Positions 35,072 through 47,150 of a stretch of DNA of 64,000 nucleotides are shown here, in pieces (position 1 is the first letter of the stretch; each line of letters starts with the position of its first letter). Origin of the DNA: Earliella scabrosa (lineage: Eukaryota > Basidiomycota > Agaricomycetes > Polyporales > Polyporaceae); the NCBI GenBank assembly GCA_022605405.1, contig JABYQQ010000030.1, positions 248,001 to 312,000 of the forward strand, written 5' to 3'. Both the position numbers and the translations under genes were made by a program. The notes beneath the pieces are model-generated. The model was given only the letters and a program-made list of their open reading frames with translations, was not told the DNA's origin and made no database searches.

Positions 35072-37690
35072 ACTTGGGTGGGAGTGGGCCATGTCCGGCA
35101 GGCACGATTGATGAGCTGGTTGATAATCAATATGAGTATGTTAGTGAATGCCCAAATGATCTACAATTATCGCTCCATCACTAAAAGTTAAGTTCACATA
35201 TACTTGGTTTCGAACGGTCAATCAAAGCATGAAACATCACTCAAAGGTTTACATTTCATGCAACACTGTTTTGAACTGAGCATTGACTGCTGTCAGATAC
35301 ATTAGATAATCTCATCTCTCCATTTTGCAGTGGATGAACTTTTATCACGAACTTTCATCACTTCAATGAACTTTTCCAAGTATAGTATAGAACTCCAGTA
35401 AGCCAGACTGTGTTTAGATGGCATATTGTAAACTATTGAGCTTCAGATACACTGGAACAAGCTCATTGCATATGTCTTTATGCAGCGTAGCATGCCACTC
35501 TTTTTGCTTACCATACTAGCTTATTCCTGTCATTTCAACACAGTATTTACTCATTGCAGTAATTAACTTCTAGTGTGTTTATGAGGTGATCTTTGGCTTC
35601 TCAATGACACATAATACTTTCCATTCATGTCAGTTCATTTCTTTACAGCATTTGTTCATTCATCATGCACAAGCAGGTCAGAATATTACACTACTAGTAC
35701 AGTAAACAACCACTATACTGTGTGTTTTCAATGGTATATAATACTCTACACAGCTTCAGAAACACTACATTGTTTATAGAGAGTGAAAGTTGTAGGTAAC
35801 ACTAAGTTATTGAATACTATTACAAAACATTACAGAGCCCAGGAGGATGATCATTGGTACCTCCTGTGTGATTGGCTAGTGGTCTATCTAATTCTGGCTG
35901 GATATATTTCTAGATCAACATGGGCATATGACCAATTGTTCGAGAAATTGCAATGATCGTCAACTTTCCATACTTCAATGTACAGATAAGAGCTCAGGGG
36001 TATATGGAATGGATAGAGATGATACAATAGAGAATTATCATGATTTTTTCGTAATTTTTGCTATAGAACTGATGGAGGTATTCAGTAAATAGTGAATAGA
36101 TCGTTCAGTTATGATGAGAATATTCCCACGGTGGTGCGATTGAAGAGAGCTCATTTTTCCGGTTCTAATGGTATATAACACTCTACACTTTCATTTGAAA
36201 CTGACAGAGATACACTTTGAAGCCAATGGTAGAATAGCCACTGGAAAATCCCAAACCACCATTGATGGCATATAGAACACAGTGGTCATGTCGCACACAG
36301 CTGAGTTTTTGCTTGTCAATGACCTATAACACTTTATGCTTATGCCCCTTCATTGTTCTACTAACCAGTATTTACTTGTCAATGAAGTGCCAACAGCTGA
36401 GAATATTACTCAACTAGTACAACAAATAAGCGCAGAAGTTTGCTATATCAATGGTATACAACACTCTATATAACTCTAGAGAGGCAACATTGTTCATAGA
36501 GAGTAAGTAACACTGAGCGATCAGCTATGTTTGTACACTGAACTCATATTGAATAGTGACAGTAGTCTAATGGTTAGTACACTGTGTTGTTCTTTGTGAG
36601 ACTGGGGGTTCAATTCTGGCTGGGTGCACTTTTTTGCGTCGACATGGGCACTAATTATGCCCCTGAAACCCGGTGAGCTGTCGATGTTGGCGGTCGTCGA
36701 CAGCTCCCCGGGAAATTTCCGGCATTTTCTGGAATAGCCACTATTTACACTTCAAAGCATATCTCTGTCAGTTTCTAATGAATGTATAGAGTGTTATATG
36801 CCATTAGAACCGGAAAAATGAGCTCTCTTCAATCGCACCACCGTGGGAATATTCTCATCACAACTGAACGATCTATTCACTATTTACTGAATACCTCCAT
36901 CAGTTCTATAGCAAAAATTACGGAAAAATCATGATAATTCTCTATTGTATCATCTCTATCCACTCCATATACTACTGAGCTCTTATATGTACATTGAAGT
37001 ATAGAAATTTGACAATCATTGCAACCTTCGAACATTTGGCCAATAAATGTGTTTGTTGATACATGTTGAAGTGGATTAAATAGATGTGTGATGGGTCTAG
37101 AAGATCAATATAGGATGGACAATGATCTAGTGCAACCACATACGCATACTGAAGCCAAATCATGCTTACAATCCAGCCAACCTTCCACATTTGGGCAAGT
37201 GTATATGAGCTATAACTTTTGTACTAATAGTTCATACACACTTGCAGTAAGTGCATCTAAAAGATGCAGATCATGCCTACCAAACAATATAAAAACATGT
37301 TTGTTACAGAGTTACAAGTATAGGCAGTGGTAGATGAAGCCATTAGAAGTAATAGAAAGAGCCACTAGTAACTAATAGTATAGACGCCAATGAACCACGA
37401 AGCATGTGCCAACACAATGTAGTAAGCGCCGGCCATGCCAGCAGCCGAGCCGCGGGGGAGAGCATAAGAAAAGTAGTCAATGTGGCTGTGTTCAGTGGCA
37501 AGAAATGAGTAAGAAATTTCAACCCTAACCCTGTGGTGGGCGTCTAAAAGTAAGTAATTTTGTTACCTGAGATGACATAAGTTGTATGGAAGGGTAACAA
37601 AAACTTTTCCCACGGTGACCGAGTTGCGTCACAAGCGCCGGGCCAAAAGCTCCCCATAAGAACGATTAATTCGTAAACTCATCAATCGTA
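35072..37690 (-). mobile_element. ATIR element D1, complete, 2619 bp
   Basis: ACTTGGGTGGGAGTGGGCC to CATCAATCGTA. Nested in E3 at a site matching TTATG|GAACACATC in E1/E2. Closely similar to D2 over long stretches, but the ~400 bp palindrome is only partly kept. Contains a tRNA-derived block at 36556. Confidence 0.88.
36556..36630 (+). repeat. tRNA-derived sequence in D1
   Basis: A-box-like TAGTCTAATGGTTAGTAC and B-box-like GGTTCAATTCTGGC about 35 nt apart, followed by CTTTTTT, which resembles a Pol III stop. Acceptor arms do not pair. Confidence 0.5.
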
Positions 37691-38104
37691 ACACACATCA
37701 TATAGTGTAAACTACTGTTAAGCACATGGTTATAAGCACTGAACACCTAGTATACTTCACATTCACCAGTGGTAGTTGATGGATGTGATTTTGTAAAAAT
37801 ATATGGTGCCAGGTGTTTTTGGACTGTCCATTTATCAATTGACATATATCCAGTGGTCTTTGTTGATATCCTTCAACTTCTATATACTAATCGCATATAT
37901 TGAAAAACTTATGCAATACATTATGCAAAGATTGTATTGAATAGAAAGCTTGTATAAATTGTTAACATTTAACATTCATATCATTTGTCTTGTTGTACCA
38001 TACATGTTCTGCTGTATGTACACCGGAAGTACAATATATGTCTAGCAGTAAAATAAAATACTTATCAATTGTTCATGCCAGACATGGCTTACCTTAAACC
38101 AAGT

Positions 38105-38767
38105 GCCCCAATGTAGGAGCACAGTTCATGCACATCTCATTTGAATTTGGCAGCAGTACTGGTCCACTTAGCCGACTTGTTGGATCACTGCTACAGAGGC
38201 ATTCTCGTCGAGTCACTGGTTCATCTGACGTAAGTAGTTTCTTGTCAACTTTTACATTTTGCATTAACCGAAGGGAAGACTGTGCTGTTAATAGTTCACA
38301 TACTGCACATGCACGCTCAATAAAATTCTTGATCTGTACATCTTGGGCATATCCTTCTATAGTTTGATGCACTAGATATCTATCCAGTGGTTTGGAAGGA
38401 AATGCAGATATGGGTGCAGTAGATGTTGACTTGGAGTGCTTTTCTTTTCAAGTTCCATATCTTTGTTCATTGCTTTCAGCTTTGACTATAGTAAGCAGGA
38501 GGCTGACAAATTGCAGGCATGTTACACACTTGTGCATAATAATATATCTCTCTTCAAATCTTGGCTGGAGGTATGCTTGTTAACTTTGGCAATACCATGG
38601 CAATTGGCTATGTAAAGCAGCTGAGTTTTATTCAGTTTCCCACATAGCTCTGCAAGGGGTATGTTGGCAGCCAGTTGGGAAGAAACAGTGTCATACCAGT
38701 CTATAGAATTACAGCAATGTTCACATTGATATGGAATTTGCATTTCCGTGCGCACACCCACACCCAC
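38105..38767 (-). pseudogene. Helitron-encoded protein relic 2, upstream part
   Basis: Minus strand from 38767: IPYQCEHCCNSIDWYDTVSS, then CGKLNKTQLLYIANCHGI (a SAP-like helix pair). After frame changes come CAVCELLTAQSSLRLM and EMCMNCAPTLGH, the CxxC segment that precedes LANxLWIG in DUF6570 proteins. It continues across E3 at 34410. Confidence 0.65.
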
Positions 38768-38933
38768 GTCTGATCTAGCATCTGGAGCACTCAGATTCCG
38801 GGCCTTGAGCGCCAGGTGCCCATGGGGTCACGCAGTGACATCTAGTCACTTTTTGTGACCCAGTGACCTTCTCTTATAACAGGACGACTCAGGAAGATAT
38901 TGTGCACATATTGTGCATGCATTAATTACCAGA

Positions 38934-39512
38934 TTCAATACTTAGGATAATCGTGACACAGTAACTAAAGGGGGTTTCAGATCATCTTGCCCAGTAACAA
39001 TGGGCACTGGGTGACCTGTAAGTCGTCTGAGGAGTTGATTCCGGGATACAGGATAATCCTGAGGTAATCCCAGGATTAAACGGCGCTGATCGCGGTTAAT
39101 CGCCATGATTATGGCGCCCTTAATTGCGAGGATTGAGAGAAGCGCCTGGCGGCTAAAAATGCACGCAATGGCAGGGATTCGAACTCAAGCCAGTCTAAGG
39201 CTGAATGCGGATCGATCCACAGATGATCCGGATCCAAACCGCATTTAAAATCATAAATTTTGGAGGTGTTTTGGGCACACTACGGCTCATCTGCGGATCA
39301 CCTCTATTTGGAGAGCTCGATCCAGATCCGCAGTGAGCTGGATCCTCATTGAGCTGGATCCGCGGATCCGGATCATTTTGGCTCCAGCTCCAGATAAATG
39401 CAGATTGATCTGCAGAGTGATCCGGAGCCGCGTTCAGCCTTAAGCCAGTCTGTTTCGTAGGAGGTACTGCACTATGTACCCCGCGCTACCCCTTGGACTT
39501 AAGAAAAATACG
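38934..39512 (-). repeat. tRNA-derived SINE-like element, copy 1
   Basis: On the minus strand an A-box-like GGTAGCGCGGGGTACATAG and a B box GAGTTCGAATCCC are followed by a unique body (AAGGGCGCCATAATCATGG, GCCCATTGTTACTGGGCAAG) ending CCTAAGTATTGAA. Length about 324 bp without the MITE at 39196-39442. Copy 2 is split over 41505-41600 and 48130-48351. No clear poly-A tail or target duplication. Confidence 0.65.
39196..39442. mobile_element. hAT-like MITE inside a SINE, 247 bp
   Basis: Ends TAAGGCTGAATGCGG and its near complement. Exact 8 bp duplication AGCCAGTC at 39188-39195 and 39443-39450. Excision joins the A-box and B-box halves of the SINE as in copy 2. The interior repeats GGATC/GATCC motifs. 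Confidence 0.9.
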
Positions 39513-39539
39513 TAGCTTGCTACTGGCTGTCTCTGTGCC

Positions 39540-41190
39540 ACTTGGTTTGAAGTGGGCCAATCTCTGGCAGAAACGATTGAAGAGTTATATATTGTTATAG
39601 TCCATGTATTGTAGTAAAGATAATGTCTCTGACTCTATGTCTATTATTTCTGAATAACATTTGCCATAGAGGTATCTTCAATCTGATGGATTGTGTTCTG
39701 CAGAATATACTCTCTCAATAGAGATAATACTGTGTAGAGAGCCCCAGAGAGCAATGCAGCACTGCATTTAATCATATACTGTAGAACCTTTTTGCATATT
39801 TGATTGCATAGCCTGTCTGAGATTTCTCTACAATCCAAATATATGGCTAAGAGTGGTCATTATTGGAAAGCTCAGAAGTCCTAGTAAGTTATTCAATTAG
39901 TCAGACAATTGTCATTGCTACACACCCACAATGCAAAGGCACTTGCTGCTTAGCTAGTTCTTGAAGCAATGTTAGCATTGAAGCTGCTCTATGCTCACAA
40001 TGTGAGTGTGTTCTTTCTGTATTCACACAAGGTTCAATCTTCTCAATTCACTGAGAAATGTAGAAGCTATGATTATATCATCAGTGTCATCTTCCAGATT
40101 GTAAGCATCACTATGGGTAGTGGCAATAAATAACAGTTCATCAACATGGTCATTATCAAGTTCCAAGTCTTTATAGTGAGCAATGTCAATGTTTATGGTT
40201 TGGTATCAGTGTCACCTCCTTCAACATCCACATTTGACAGGACACTGCAGTATTTTCTGTGCAGGCTATGGTATAGTAAGATTGACAGGGAAATATCATC
40301 TACTATGTGTCACATGAGCCTTCAATATATATCTCAGTATATAGTCCTTGAGATGCTGATTCCAATGATATATAATATGCCATATCTTGCTATGCTATGT
40401 GCAGAGAAATGTGCAAAATACAGTGTTTGTGACTTTGTGTGACTCTGTGTCATGTGATGCTTAAATAAGCGCCCATCGGCCGAAATATGCGATGCTGAAC
40501 AGGCTCTGCAGCAGATCAGAGCCTGTTCAGCACTTATCAATATCTCCGATCAATTTTGGGCGCTTAAATTGGAGATAAAAGTCGTAAATATATGGAGACT
40601 ACTCTCATGCTCAACTGAAATACTTTGTGTTTGTATCAAGGCAAGTAGGATGTTACAACTATAAGCAACACACAATGACAGCACTGTCATCACATAAGAA
40701 AGGATGACAGCTATCTTTTGAGGTTGCAACCATACTACAATCTAATCTGGTAGTATAGACGCCCTCAGGCATAGTTAAGCGCCCCCCACCAATACTGAAA
40801 GACAGCCCATCTTTTCCAATATGGGCAAGTTTATTTTGCTTCTCCTACACTCAGTATTCTGTATATAAGATGTGCTATAGCAATAGAAACTTACAGTTGG
40901 TGCCTACAAAATGTATATACTCAAATCATCAGCTAATGACCACTTTGAATGGGCCATCAGCACTATATTGATCTGTGAAGTGCATGAAGAGCAAGTAACA
41001 AAAAAGCTGTGCACAAACCCTGGACTAGGGTTGGAATGATTAGTGCTGATACTTACTTAGCTTATGTCATCTGTAGTGAGCCAGTCAGCGGAGTCTGTAT
41101 TTATTTCCCACGGGGTCAAAGCATCGTTGGGCGCTTGCCCGCAAGCTCCGCCCCATAAAGAACGATTTCTTCGTAAACTCATCAATCGTA
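39540..41190 (-). mobile_element. ATIR element G2, complete, 1651 bp
   Basis: ACTTGGTTTGAAGTGGGCC with CGATTGA inside, to CATCAATCGTA (next base A). Contains AATAAGCGCCCATCGGCCG, a GCTGAACAGGCTC hairpin and the AAACTTGCC foldback half. Reference for the empty site of the 226 bp element in G1. Confidence 0.85.
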
Positions 41191-41504
41191 ATATAAGTCG
41201 ATGCTATTCACCTTCTAAGTACATGCAAGGGGTGCACGCCCCCATTTTGGCCCCTCGTGATTCCAACTGAGGGTCAAGGATTACTATTGGGTCTTATGTA
41301 GAGTGGTTAAGTTGCAAAATGGCGGTCTAGTATCTCATAGAGGGTTCACACTGTGGCCAATGTTTAGTACAAAGCTGCACAGTAGGAAATGAGGCTTGAT
41401 GTACTCATAGCCACCGTAACAGACGGCAATAAGTACACTTGAGCTAAGTATGTGCCAAGTCCAAAGGGATAGAGCAGAGAACATACCGTGGTAGCTCCCA
41501 CCTA
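41191..41504. other. No gene recognised
   Basis: Spacer between G2 and the SINE head, with no coding or repeat signal that I can name. Confidence 0.4.
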
Positions 41505-41600
41505 CTCACAAGCTCTGGTGGCGCAGTTGTTATGTGCGCTGTGTCGCTGTTTACTAAACGGACTGGCTTGAGTTCGAATCCCTGCCATTGCGTGCATTTT
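41505..41600 (+). repeat. tRNA-derived SINE-like element, copy 2, head
   Basis: TGGTGGCGCAGTTGTTATG (A-box-like) and GAGTTCGAATCCC (B box), ending GCGTGCATTT. Its body continues at 48130 after D2 and the Tc1/mariner element. Confidence 0.65.
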
Positions 41601-43054
41601 ACTTGGGTGGGAGTGGGCCATGTCTGGCAGGCACGATTGATGAGATGGTTGCTCATCATTATTGAGATGCTAATAAACGAGCAAATGATCTACAATCATC
41701 ACACTGTCACTAAACAATGAGGTTCAAATATACTTGATTTCAAACTTTTGGTCAAAGCATGAAACATTGCTTGAAGATTTACATTTCATGCAACACTCTT
41801 TTGAACTGAGCATTCACTGCTGTCAGATATGTTAGATACTCTCATCCATCCATTTTGCAGTGGACGAACTTTTATTACGAACTTTTATTACTTCAATGAA
41901 CTTTTCCAAGTATAGTATAGAATTTCAAGCTCATTGCACATGGCTTTATGCAGCACATACTGGCTTATTTTTCAACGAAGTGTTTATGTGCTGCAGTATT
42001 CAACTTGTAGTGTGACTATGAGGTGATCTTTGGCTTCTCAATGACACATAATACTTTCCATTCATGTCAGTTCATTTCTTTACAGCATTTGTTCGTTCAT
42101 AAAGCATAAGCAGCTCAGAATATTACACTACTAGTACAGCAAATAACCACTATATTGTGTGCTTTCAATGATACATGTTACTCTACACAACTTTAGAAAC
42201 ACTACATTGTTTATGGAGAGTGAAAGTTGTAGGTAACACTGAGTTATTAGTACCATTACAAGACCTTACAGAGCCCAAGAGAATGATCATTGGTATCTCC
42301 TGTGTTCTAAGCTAGTGGTCTTATTTTGGCTGGATATATTTCTAGATCAACATGGGCATATTGCCAATTGTTCGAGAAGTTGCAATGATTGTCAAATTTC
42401 TATACTTCAATGTACATATAAGAGCTCAGTAGTATATGGAGTGGATAGAGATGATACAATAGAGAATTATCATGATTTTTCCGTAATTTTTGCTATAGCA
42501 CTGATGGAGTTATTCAGTAAATAGTGAATAGATCGTTCAGTCGTGATGAGAATATTCCCACGGTGGTGCGATTGAAGAGAGCTCATTTTTCCGGTTCTAA
42601 TGGTATATAACACTCCATACATTCATTAGAAACTGACAGAGATACACTCTGAAGCCAATGGTACTAGTATCTGCACAGTAGCCACTGGAGAATCCCAAAC
42701 TACACATAGAACACAATGGTCTCATCTCATAGAGCTGATTTTTTGGTTCTCAATGACCTATAACACTTCATTCTTATGACCCTTCATTGTTCTACTAACC
42801 AATATTTACTTGTTGATCAAGCACAAACAGCTTGGAATAATACTCTACTAGCATGCCAGATTTGCGATTTCAGTGATATATAACACTCTATACAACTCCA
42901 GAAACACTACATGGTATATAGAAAGTGCAACATGTAAGTAACACTGACCTCGTTGACTGTATGCTGATATACAATAACCAAATGCTCCTAGTTTATACTG
43001 TATACTGCAAGAGCATACAAAGCAGATCAGTATATTAATGATCCATGCTGCAAG

Positions 43055-43130
43055 CAGCTCTAATAGTCTAGTGGATAACGCCTCTACTCTTCATGGTTGT
43101 GGCTGAGAGTTCAAGTCTGGCTGTGTGCAT
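43055..43130 (+). repeat. tRNA-derived sequence in D2
   Basis: A-box-like TAGTCTAGTGGATAACGCC and B-box-like GAGTTCAAGTCTGGC about 35 nt apart, then GCATTTTTG. Homologous to 11919-11992. Confidence 0.6.
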
Positions 43131-43189
43131 TTTTGAGACTCAATTTTTTGAACAATTGGTCATTAGATGTCTAAAAGCATATTCAATGG

Positions 43190-43585
43190 CGCATTCAGTG
43201 ATAATGGGAATATTCCCACAGTAGTGCCATTGAGAAGAGCTCATTTTTCCGGTCCTAATGATATATAACACTCCATGTATTGCATAGAAACCAACAGAGA
43301 TACACTTTGAAGCAAGTAGTACTAGCTCGTGCACAGCCACATCAATAGGCGCTGGAGAATCCCAAACCGCTGTCGATGGCGCTTAAAAATAGGCGCCATC
43401 GACAGTGGTTTGGGCTTCTCCAGCGGCTATTCATGCAGGGACTAGTACCATTGGCTTCAAAGTGTATCTCTGTCAGTTTCTAATGAAAGTATGAAGTGTT
43501 ATATACCATTAGAACCGGAAAAATGAGCTCTCTTCAATCGCACCACCGTGGGAATATTCTCATCACGACTGAACGATCTATTCAC
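43190..43585. repeat. Long palindrome (~400 bp) inside D2
   Basis: Same inverted-repeat structure as in D3, centred near 43388 on AGGCGCCATCGACAGTGG facing its complement. Both arms extend out to GGGAATATTCCCAC-type sequence. Confidence 0.85.
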
Positions 43586-44600
43586 TATTTACTGAATAAC
43601 TCCATCAGTGCTATAGCAAAAATTACGGAAAAATCATGATAATTCTCTATTGTATCATCTCTATCCATCCCATATACTACTGAGCTCTTATATGTACATT
43701 GAAGTATAGAAATTTGACAATCATTGCAACTTTCGAACATTTGGCCAATAAATGTGTTTGTTGATACATGTTGAAGTGGATTAAATAGATGTGTGATGGG
43801 TCTAGAAGATCAATATATAATGGACAATGATCTAGTGCGACCACATATGCATACTGAAGCCAAATTATGCTCACAATCCAGCCAACCTTCCACATTTGGG
43901 CAAGTGTATATGAGCTATAACTTTTGTACTAATAGTTCATACACACTTGCAGTAAGTGCATCTAAAAGATGCAGATCATGCCTACCACCAATATAAAAAC
44001 ATGTTTGTTACTGAGTTATAAGTATAGACAGTAGTAGATGAAGTCATTAGAAGTAATAGAAAGAGCCACTAGTAACTAATAGTATAGACGCCAATGAACC
44101 ACGAAGCATGTGCCAACACAATGTAGTAAGCGCCGGCCATGCCAGCAGCCGAGCTGCAGGGGAGAGCATAAGAAAAGTAGTCAATGTGGCTGTGTCCAGT
44201 GGTAAGAAATGAGTAAGAAATTTCAACCCTAACCCTGTGGTGGGCGTCTAAAAGTAAGTAATTTTGTTACCTGAGATGACATAAGTTGTATGGAAGAGTA
44301 ACAAAAACTTTTCCCACGCTGACCGAGTTGCGTCACAAGCGCTGGGGCCAAAAGCTCCCCATAAGAACGATTAATTCGTAAACTCATCAATCGTAATGGT
44401 GCAGTTCAGCTAAACACCACCAATTTGTGACAGTGGGAAGCGCCCGTCCCCCAACCTGCCAATTGTTGACGAAAACCCTAATCCTCTTGCCATTCGTACG
44501 GGTTTAGATAGAGGAACAAAATGCTAAGAGGGATAGTCGATCGAGTCCAAATTGGGAAAGTTGACCTTTCCAGTACCGTGCTTGCACGTGGTACGGGCGC

Positions 44601-47150
44601 TTAAGTCTTTATATGGTAGTAGCACTTCATTATGTAATACAGTAGCAAACACTCAACATCCATAGCCTGTGCCAATTGCTCCGGAATCTGATGATGAGAC
44701 TTATATTTACGTGAGCTGAACTCCTTCACCTTCTTCTGAGCATCCCGAGCATCCAGCCCTTCTGCGTATGCATCAATGAACCTCCAGGCATGATGCTCGA
44801 ACTTGCGGATCAACTCGACCGGAACCGATCACAGGGCCTTCGGCATGTTCTCGCGGAGTGTTTCGAAGGTATAATCACAGTGTTCGCGCAGCCAGTGCTT
44901 CACCGCACCCCAAAAGTACTCGATGAAATTGATTCCGCAGTGAAACTTGGGCAGAAAAATGCAAATGTGCCCTATATAAGGTTATCAGCTGATATGAGAT
45001 ATGTCAGGGACGGTGAATCGCACCTGCTTCCTCGATGATTTCTTGAACACGAGATTTCTGTTCCAAGAAATCTGGTTGCTGTTCAAGAATACGCTGAGCA
45101 CAGCAGTCTGACGCGATGTCTGAACATCCATTCTTGCACTTCATCAGCAATTTTGCACGCCACAACCCTCGCTCTTGAAGCACGGCCTTCATTCCTTTTG
45201 GCTGATTCGGATGCTGGGGATGGGTGGAAGGGAAAACCATTGGCTGGATTATCCTCCTGCCATTGTGAGTGTACCAGCCATCCCGCATGTGCGGCTGTGC
45301 ACCGCCAGGATTGAAATTCATCTTTGTGACACGAAGGGCATCCGGGGCATAACAAGCATGGCCCTGAGAATTATCAACGAGTACAACCGCAATATGCCCA
45401 TCACCGTGTGCTTTCTTGAATGCCGGAAAGAACTTCTCTGTGAGCTGGCAGAGATGTGTTCGCATGAATATCACGAGAATGATTACAAATTATATATGGT
45501 GCTTACCTGCTTGCAAAAAAGTTCTCCATTCCAAAATCCATCGTGATTCTTTCCATACTCCAGGGTCACGCTTGCCTCACTCAGCCATCCAACGGTCGAG
45601 CATATGAAATCACTTTGATGCAGGTCTCTTCCAGGCCCCTTCTTCCGGATCAGAGACTCGCCATTCAGAAGCCAGTTGAACCGCCGTCCATTGTGTGCCT
45701 GGGCAGTCATCTCGTCATGTGCGACAAGGACAAGACGTGGTCGATCTGGGTGGGCAGCTGGCCCGGGGATTTCCTCGTTCACAGCGCCAACTTTGTACTG
45801 GATGAGACGGTTGCGTACAGCCTGCATTGCCGGAATAAACCGCTCAAGACGGCCCTTCACAACATCCGGTCGTTCATGTCCGTCATAATAGACTGCTTTC
45901 CGGTGCTCCGACCAGGTAAAACCCTCACTGAGAAGGAGACGGCACATTGAGGAGCAGGAGAGCCCGAGACGGCTGGGCTTTAATTGAAGGTCGGGAAGGA
46001 TGTGTGTTGTGACGAATTGCTTAAGGCCATCGGGCATCTCCTCTGAAATGAGAACACATTTGTATTCTTGTGCCTCTGTCTCATTGAGCTCATTGTTCAA
46101 GAGCTTCTGGAGCTTGACAGGGTCCTGCAACCACTTCTGCGAGCGGATGTAAACGCGCACCGCAGCACGCACCGTGGGATCGCTCAGAAGAGAGACCGTC
46201 TTGGAGTGGCGCCCGCGTCTTGACTCTGGCAATGTCCTCGACTTCACCCACTCGTTCGTCCACTGGCATACCAGCCTTACACCCCACTGTCCTGAGAAGA
46301 GATTCCCTCGTGCAGCCACCTCCGAAGCCTCCATCAAACCGATTTGGTCGCGATCCATCAGAGACAAGCACGCCTGAATCGACCGTGCCCGGTACGCCTG
46401 CAAGCTATTCGCGCCCCCGGCAAGAAGATCTTGTTTCGACCCCAAGAGCTTCTTCAAGTCCTTCAAAGCCTGCTTCTGGACATTGCGTGCAGCAATCGTG
46501 GCTTGCTGGCGAGCGACCCGTATAGGTACGTCGTGCTTCATGTGCTTTCTAGGTGGGACAGTGGCGAGTTCCAGCTGAGGGCTCTGTTCAGACGGATGCG
46601 ATCTCTTTCCAGCAGCCCGACTCGAGTCAAGAGCAGGAACAGGTTGAGGGGATACATGAGCGGCAGACAGTGGCGGGGCGGGTATGGTTGCAACAGCAAA
46701 CTCAGCCGGTGAGTACTGACTTTCATACCACTCGTCTTGAGTCTGACGGGTACTGTTGGGGTGGACATCGTCTGCATCTTCAGGGAGGTTGCTGAGACAT
46801 CCCCCAAGCTCCCATTCTTCAACCTCTCCACCAGAACAACGAAGCTCATCCGCCACCCTGCCTGGGTCATTGTCTGGAGTGTCGTCGCCTCGATCGGTGT
46901 CGCCTTGAATCTGGGTATCGTCTTGAGCAGTATCCGAGCCTCGAGTGGTGGCGTCGGCTGGAAAGATATTGCCTTGAATGGTATCATCTTGAACAGCATG
47001 ACCTTGAACAGCGTCGCATGTATCCATTTGCTGGACAAAGGCAGCATCGGATGCTTGTCGAGCAGCTGCGATGGCACGGGCGACGGCTTCCATCGCCCCA
47101 GGCGGTAAGTTGTTCTTGTCACGGGCGATCCGAGTGTTACTGACTGACAT
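44601..47150 (-). pseudogene. DDE transposase (ORF2) of the Tc1/mariner-type element
   Basis: Start ATG at 47150-47148 (MSVSNTRIARDKNNLP). Three exons: 47150-45507, 45444-45024 and 44971-44601, with GT-AG introns of 62 and 52 nt. The N-terminal third has degenerate Asp/Gln/Thr-rich repeats and a basic segment (KRSHPSEQ..PPRKHMKHD). A helical region follows, then the catalytic core: LVAHDEMTAQAHNGRR (first Asp), HIAVVLVDNSQGHACY (second Asp) and PKFHCGINFIEYFWG (Glu), with FVLP-type KGMKAVLQERGLW between. A C-terminal KKVKEFSSRKYKSHHQIPE matches the family's end. An in-frame TGA at 44831-44829 (CGA in relatives would fit) cuts off the tail, so the copy is probably inactive though recently so. 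It would cut and paste at TA. Confidence 0.8.

Larger units (their letters stand above)
34411..38104 (+). mobile_element. ATIR element E3 (about 1.08 kb plus nested D1)
   Basis: Starts TACGAGTGATGAGG after T34410 and ends CCTTAAACCAAGT at 38104. The stem near the 5' end reads ACAA-N5-TTGT, still paired though both arms have changed. It splits a Helitron gene relic. Removing it joins GGGGC to ATGGTC and keeps the DUF6570 frame open across the site. Confidence 0.88.
41601..44395 (-). mobile_element. ATIR element D2, complete, 2795 bp
   Basis: ACTTGGGTGGGAGTGGGCC to CATCAATCGTA at 44395. Inserted between the T and the A of the TA target duplication of the adjacent transposon (T41600 | D2 | A44396). 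Carries the full ~400 bp palindrome and a tRNA-derived block. Confidence 0.9.

Noticed and set aside
41505..41600. Functional tRNA gene
   Set aside because: A and B boxes are present but acceptor and anticodon stems do not pair properly, and the unit continues as a repeated non-tRNA body.
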